Shown here piece by piece: positions 58,450 to 64,000 of a stretch of DNA of 64,000 nt (its first letter is position 1; each line of letters opens with the position of its first letter). The notes beneath the pieces are model-generated. The model saw only the letters and a list, made by a program, of their open reading frames with translations. It was not told where the DNA came from and searched no databases. Made by a program: the position numbers and the translations under genes. The DNA comes from Dryococelus australis. Taxonomy: Eukaryota > Arthropoda > Insecta > Phasmatodea > Phasmatidae. Where the stretch lies: positions 111,900,623 to 111,964,622 of the forward strand of contig CM056993.1 of the NCBI GenBank assembly GCA_029891345.1, read 5' to 3'.

Positions 58450-59660
58450 GTTGATGACTTATTATGCTTAAGTTTTTTAAACATCAATTTAATGAGTGGT
58501 TATTAATTTGTAAACAATTGTTGAGGACACATGCATTTCTCAGCACATCTTGTTAGGCAGTAATTGAAAACTGCAGTCAAGATAGCTTACACACAGAGAT
58601 TGTTTTGATAATGCACCATGCTGTGAATTGAAATAAGGGAACACAGACACAGCAACAATCCCTCCACAGGATCACACGACTCCCACCTGTTGGACTCAAG
58701 AGGGAGGGTGCAGGGATGCCATGCTGGTTGCCAAGTAACCATCTCCTTTATTAGCTGCCATGTAAGGGGTGGAAACTAGGTTACACTTGTCATATCGAAA
58801 ACAGTTGAACAGAGCAGCCAAAGCTTATCTCTCCAAGCCAGATGTACCTCTATACTATAGCAATAATAGTGCAGACATTATTTGTGATAGATATTTTCCC
58901 TATTGTAGTAATTAAAATTCATTAATTAAAGTAAGATTTTTGAGACAGCTGTGAATGATTAGTCTATGAGATTTGTTTATTTATGGCTGTCAATAATAAT
59001 AATTGACAGGATAACTGTGTCATTAAACTGAGATTACATCATGAAGTTTATTTTATGCTTCATGTATTTTACCAAATACCCTCTTGCCAGGCATGCAAGC
59101 ACATGCAGCAGAGAGGACGCGGCTTATATATTTTCTAAACAACAGGTTCCCCTCTCAAAGGCTTGAAAGAAGAGGAAGAAAGGTGCATGTCTGAGAGACA
59201 GAAAGAAAGCGATGTGCAAGGGGTGGTAGCATGCCAGAATTGAAGGCCGAGTTGCTGACACAGTCAGCTAAAGTAGCTGGACTGGAGAGCACTGAACGGC
59301 TGTGTGTTTAATGTATTCCACAATCAGTTATTAGATATTTACATAAACAGCCAGCTTAAAAATGATAGTTGTGGAAAATATTACATGACTGGACTGAAAT
59401 ATATTTTGATTGATGCAATATCAAATAAACAATAAAAACATGCAATAATATAATTATTTATGTAGAAATTTTTCCAGGATCATTGAAAATTAAGTATGGA
59501 TATCAGTTATCGGTACATGCATTTTCATACAACGAGAGTCTACTGTAATGAGAATAAAACACAATGCTTTATTTATAATGACAGGAAAATGTATTCATTA
59601 TTTTTCTTCTTTAAAACAAAATGTAATTATTGTTGTAGAATATAACTGAAATACAGTAGG
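58450..59660. other. Unassigned intron sequence between Copia and Polinton fragments
   Basis: AT-rich with no recognised exon, domain or terminal repeat. A purine-rich AGAGGAAGAAAGG stretch lies near 59170. Confidence 0.35.
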
Positions 59661-59671
59661 TGGGATGCTAC

Positions 59672-62417
59672 TTAGTGCACTAGGCCACCCTTCCTCAGAT
59701 ACCAACCTCGATAAACAGGTGGACGTCTTAGTTGACAAGGAGGTCCAACTCTACCTGTGTCATCCACAACATTGTGTCGAAGGAGAATCCAGGTGCACTC
59801 ATATAGTGGACACAATGCAGTCCATACATCGTTATAGTCCCTGGAAGTTCTCAAACACATCACACAGCAGCCACATGTGCTCCCCATTAGTTTTGAGGTA
59901 CAGCTCTGAGTAGACTTGCAGCATAGAGCACTCAAATGCTGCCCAGAACGTCTGTTTGTGGTTGTAATTCTCTTCGTTGATGTCGCATCTGGTGAGGTGG
60001 CTGTGAAAGACCGCTATGGGTGGCAGCTGTGGCTCAGTGAGCTTCCCCCATGAGCCGACAAGTCATATGAGAATACTGCTTTCCGAGTTACCAACTCGAG
60101 CTGACCAGTGTTGAAGAAGGCTGCTGTGGTCGTAAATTCTTTTGATGGCAGGTTCTGTGCAAGCATTGCGAAGCTGGCAGTTATGAATCTAAATGTGTTT
60201 GTAAATTGAATTGTGAATTTGTCGCCCAAATGTTTGATGTAGCTGATAAGTTTTTCCTCTGTGTGCAGGATACAAAGTATGTCCTGGGTATCATAGCCCA
60301 AATGCTTAGTAATAAAATTTCAATTGTACGTCAAGTTCTGGATGAGGATTGGCCTTCTCTTGGGGCAGCGATGGAGCTTGTTACATTTATTAAATGCCAC
60401 CCCCAATAAAGTTGCTGGTAAAATGGTCATGGTCATGGACCTTGCGGTTATCCTGGGTGAAGGGGCCAGAAAAGTGGCAGCAGGTGGTGGCTAGAGCTCA
60501 ACCAGTCTGTTCGCCAGAAGTCAGCACTCGCATAGGCTCGGACTGGCTGTATATGCCCTTCACAAGAGGGCCAATCTTCACTATTTCGCCATGAATTTCT
60601 TGGATACATCTTCCCCGGTGTACGGTAGAACATCTGTGGGCAGGCTTGAGGTTTTGGAGGCTGGTATTACTGTGTTATCCACCTTGATGTAAATGCCATA
60701 ACTGTAGAGTTTGTGCTTCTGGTACCTATAGGTATAGAAAGCATTCGTATTTGGCTGACATGACTTTACTGGGACTAACATAGCTTCAAAATCAGTGTAC
60801 ACTACAATAGGTACATATTCAGCATTATCATAATTAGCAAACTTGAGCACAGGAGGCTTGCCGTTTTTATGCGGCGGAGGCATGTCAGCACGGACTTGTG
60901 CATGTTCATTACAATACTTCCTGTGCTAAGCCAGTGTCTCGGCCCCTGTAAGGCCTGTCACTTGAGGCTGGTCATCATATGGCCTGAGATATCTCTTGCA
61001 GATATAGCCACACCATGTATGGGTAATCACTTGGGAGCATACCAGTCAGGAGAAATCTGTAATATAGCAATAATTAGAGTTATTCTCTGCATTCATCATA
61101 AGGAATAGATCAATATGATGGACCTGTTCTTCCTTCGATACCTGTATTGGGACTACTCTACTTTCATCGTTGAGAGCATAGATGCTCAAGCTGACCCTGG
61201 GATTGTTCCTCTTGAACTCTAGCCCACCAAAGTTATATTTGGTCTTTAGGGCATGGTAGTACTCGTTGACTCGTGCAGGATTTGAAGCACTAATGGTTCT
61301 GGTTCTGTGGATTAATGATTGCATTCTTGGCTTCAATTCGTGGAGGCAGGGTGATGTAGGACGCCCTCAGTGGGTCAAGCTTGTTGATCCGCAGCTGAAG
61401 TCATTTCACAGAGGTGAGGGTCCAGCTACTTGCCTTTCTCATGTACTTGTCTTTCTCATGTACTTGTCTTCCGACTGACATATCTTGGCAATGGCGGCTG
61501 TTACAGCATCTTAAATGTCGCTAACATTGTAGAGGGGTATGTTTTTTGTATTAAAAGCATACTGGTGCGTCACATCTTCGTGTTGATCTGGTTTGCTGTA
61601 CGCGCATTCGAGGAAGATATTAAATTCAATCACTCCCTTGTCCTCGATTTCCTGCTCCAGCTGGCCAATGATATTCTCCTTCAGATGCTCGAGGTAGCTG
61701 CAAATATCCATGGCCTGGCTCGAGGTATTCTCTGCGATGTATATTTTCATTGTGTTCTGAAACGTGCTCTCCACCTGCATAAACATATATGCATTACATT
61801 CGCCGGCACCAGTGACGATGGGACTACGGCGAGATTGGCCTTCCACAGAAATAATGCAAGCCTGAACAGTGGCATGGGCTGTGGTGTATTCGATGGCCCT
61901 GGCTGGGTGTTAGTTGCCGCAGCCATGCGAGTTCCTTTCGCTGGTGGTGGGGCAGGCTCATTATACTTAGAGCGGTGTGCATGCAGAATGTAAGCTTGTG
62001 TGAATTGCCTCCTGCACTTGTCACACTCCAAGTGTCAACTTCGTGATGCTCCCAACAACCATGTTCATTGTGTTGTGCATCGCAAGTGCATGTGAAATTT
62101 ACATTGCAGAACTTGCAGTGGGTCGAAGTATCCTGCCTGATCTGGCCTGTGCATCTCATGAGATGGTCGGTGAGTTTAACACACCTATCACATATATGTC
62201 GTGTAGACCTGAATGGGTTGAGCCAACAATTTCTCTCATGATGCAGTCCATTTGCATAGACTGTAAATATCTGGTCACAGAAATCACACTGTGGTGTAGG
62301 TGGCTGCATTATTGGTGCATTAGACAATGGAGATGGTGGTGATCTTGAAGAAAAGGAAGAAATTGATAATGACTGTGAATCGGATACAAAAGAAGTGAAA
62401 GACAGAAAGAAGAACAA
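59672..62417 (-). pseudogene. Polinton-type DNA polymerase B, N-terminal half, frameshifted
   Basis: 61824-62417 has a cysteine/histidine-rich start (CDFCDQIF, HICDRC, CKFCNVNF). 61511-61846 has EDKGVIEFNIFLECAYSKP, and 61046-61336 has YNFGGLEFKRNNPRVSLSIY and HIDLFLMMN..YCYITDFS. 60581-60883 has the exonuclease I-type motif VVYTDFEAMLVP. 60014-60301 has GYDTQDI (ExoII-like), TNTFRFITASFAMLAQNL and RKAVFSYD. 59672-59935 keeps a CLRTSRDYNDVW remnant. This is the pattern of protein-primed PolB of Polintons. The palm motifs (SLYP and DTDS types) are absent because the gene stops here. At least five frameshifts or stops separate the pieces. Confidence 0.8.
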
Positions 62418-62948
62418 CTAGAAGCCAGTTTGATTGTGGAAGAGATGGAGAAAACCCAACGACAATGAAGGACGTCTCAACTGACCGGTCTGGCGGAACC
62501 TGCTATGGACTGCTCGCTGCTGGACGACCAGGAGGGAACCTATGGGATACATTCCATACTACTAAGCTAGTTTGAAAACACTACATTTCCATGCCTCACA
62601 ACTAGCCTAATGCATTCACAAGACATATCAATTGAGTACCCACAAAGTATAGGGAACCTACAATTATAAAAATGTTCACTCAGGGTGCTTTCACTCTCTC
62701 CCCACGCATGTCATTGCATTCCATCACAGTGCCATCCCTACCCCATGCCACAGGTTCCACATGTAGCCATCAGGTGTGTACTGTCAGCTCCAAACACTCG
62801 TGGGTCGGCACACACAAGAGCGAGCCATATCGATCAAATACCCTCCCATGCGCAAGGGACGTAAATAAATCACCTAAGGTTTGTACTACTACATGAACTG
62901 TAGCATGCTACATGAAGGGTAGGCTGTATGTGAGAAACTTCGGCAGGT
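62418..62948. other. Spacer between Polinton genes
   Basis: No domain was recognised. The plus frame 62672-62896 lacks motifs. It may hold decayed Polinton genes or the polymerase promoter. Confidence 0.35.
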
Positions 62949-63319
62949 TCACTTGGTGTGCTCCCACTCACCTTCATACTTCTTGTTCGTGAATCTGATC
63001 ATTGTGGCAAGTGTGTCCCTTTCCTTGAAGTCTATATGAGCATCACAATAAATGTCACTGTGCAGTATTTTAGCATTACTTCGTAGCATCAATGTCACTT
63101 CTGGCTCCAGTACGTGCTTAAAGTACTTGCCTATATCTTCAATCTCATACAAACCTGTAGGTACATACACCTTACTTCTCTTACTGTCCTCCTTGACATA
63201 GCGAAACATGCAAATTGCATTCTCATGTATGTTTGGTACGGAAAAGTAGGTTTGGAAAATGTATGAGCGCAGCGGACCACACCCTGTCCAGGTTCAGCAT
63301 AGGGAAGTGGACGGAGCAC
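62949..63319 (-). pseudogene. Polinton-associated protein with VPTGLYEIEDI motif, frameshifted
   Basis: Two overlapping frames (63131-63319 and 62949-63209) give a continuous domain: TFSKPTFPYQT, then VYVPTGLYEIEDIGKYF, a beta-rich stretch and HIDFKERDTLATMIRFTNK. A similar protein with an IPxGxYEIEDI segment and a 'IDF...S...LLGF' end recurs beside PolB in animal Polintons. I judge it to be structural, but that is an inference. A frameshift lies near 63200. Confidence 0.5.
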
Positions 63320-63328
63320 AATTCCGAG

Positions 63329-63745
63329 CTATTGCCCGACACGATCAGGGTTACAGATATGACTGATGCTTACAGGTAGTGCGTCCCCATTAATTGTAGT
63401 TTTTTTTGTTTCTTTGCCATTTGTATATCTACCTTGAGAGGAAGTGCAGGCATAGGTGGTCATAGTTACATTCTCGTGGCAGTTGCTCTGCTTCTTATAA
63501 TGTAATATTACGCCTCTGAAATACATTTTCAGTTTTAGTGGCACCTTTAAATTATCATAGCTATCAAAGTATTCTGCTGTATCCCCACTCCTCTAATATG
63601 CGGTTCAATATGTCCCCAGCCTATGGCTGGTATCTAGATTTACTATACCACACTCTACTCGTCTCAGACTGTGTGGTAGTCTGTTATGCATGGACACACC
63701 TTGGAAGTTGGTTATTTTAAATTTACGGGCAAATATTTGTAAGTC
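63329..63745 (-). pseudogene. Adenain-like cysteine protease of the Polinton, broken
   Basis: A minus frame at about 63545-63740 reads KFKITNFQGVSMHNRLP, then ECGIVNLD, a GTYxTAY stretch and AEYFDSYDNL, leading into the frame 63329-63544 (MYFRGVILHYKK). The pattern FxGVxMxNxLP...CGIVNLD...GTHWxAY...YFDSxG is that of the Polinton maturation protease (adenain/Ulp1 fold). The histidine of GTHW reads Tyr and the following Trp codon is a stop. A catalytic cysteine is not seen in the expected downstream place. In Polintons this protease is thought to process capsid proteins. Confidence 0.6.
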
Positions 63746-63759
63746 AATGTTTATGAGTG

Positions 63760-64000
63760 GGCGACTGGGCAGTGACTTTAAGACTGCCTCTTACGTTTCT
63801 TCCTTCATTTTCTTTTTCCGCCACTGCCATCTACAGGGTATGGTTGAAAGTACAAGCCACAGCAATTTTTTTCACCTCTAGGAAGTGCTTCCATATGTCT
63901 ATTACGACAAATTGCTTCGGACAACTGCTTATTATCTTCCTTGGCTGTGTTAACTGCCCACGCTATACTACTTGCGCCTACGATAAGGCTGCAGAGGACA
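63760..64000 (-). pseudogene. Polinton structural-like protein, C-terminal end
   Basis: The minus frame from the window edge reads SLIVGASSIAWAVNTAKED, NRHMEALPRGEK and GLYFQPYPV, then a basic KRK end. In animal Polintons a comparable tail (Ala/Val-rich helix, RHNRxMEx, GKGLYLKPY, then lysines) precedes the protease gene. The identity of the whole protein cannot be read because the gene runs off the window. Confidence 0.45.

Larger units (their letters stand above)
59672..64000 (-). mobile_element. Polinton/Maverick (adintovirus-like) fragment
   Basis: A minus-strand set of broken genes typical of Polintons. From the right edge these are a structural-like C-terminus, an adenain-like protease, a second structural-like protein, and then the N-terminal half of a protein-primed DNA polymerase B. 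It continues beyond the window on the right. The polymerase is cut before its palm domain at about 59672, and no terminal repeat was found there, so the left end is a truncation. Confidence 0.8.

Overview
This is intronic, repeat-packed DNA from an animal nuclear genome. The transposon families fit an arthropod, but nothing in the window fixes the species. No bacterial-type gene, operon, rRNA gene or intact tRNA gene was seen. The only host coding sequence I can support is two small plus-strand exons of an axonemal dynein heavy chain gene (31112-31239 and 49236-49354). They are separated by an intron of about 18.0 kb and join in frame. Their flanking introns fill the rest of the window, so nearly everything else is mobile-element debris inside or beside that gene.

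Layout, left to right. 0.4-1.7 kb: minus-strand BEL/Pao fragment. 1.75-1.9 kb: ends of Tigger/pogo-like elements. 2.75-17.8 kb: four related LINEs (A-D), all minus strand, arranged head to tail; each has an altered reverse transcriptase active site. One (C) is split by an insertion of about 0.9 kb, and a (CAA)n/(CTA)n microsatellite sits at the D/C junction. 19.4-21.9 kb: minus-strand Gypsy-like remnant (gag, protease, RT). 22-28 kb: unassigned. 28.3-29.5 kb: Tc1-like transposon with both terminal repeats and TA target duplication. 29.7-30.0 kb: 38-bp tandem repeat carrying a tRNA-like 5' segment on the minus strand. 31.1 kb: dynein exon. 31.3-38.9 kb: GT/TA/CA microsatellites and unassigned sequence. 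38.8-39.0 kb: a 182-bp palindrome. 40.6-43.1 kb: broken piggyBac transposase gene with an apparent short 5' exon. 44.9-46.5 kb: eroded Tigger-like element. 49.2 kb: second dynein exon. 50.27-58.44 kb: Copia element with both LTRs and a 5-bp duplication, split by a 3.6-kb hAT element with an 8-bp duplication. 59.7-64.0 kb: minus-strand Polinton/Maverick fragment (half of a protein-primed DNA polymerase B, a protease-like gene and structural-like genes) running off the right edge.

No element looks autonomous today. The useful information is the nesting order, the exact target duplications, the head-to-tail LINE array and the host exons hidden among repeats. Domain names come from recognising motifs by eye; no database search was run.
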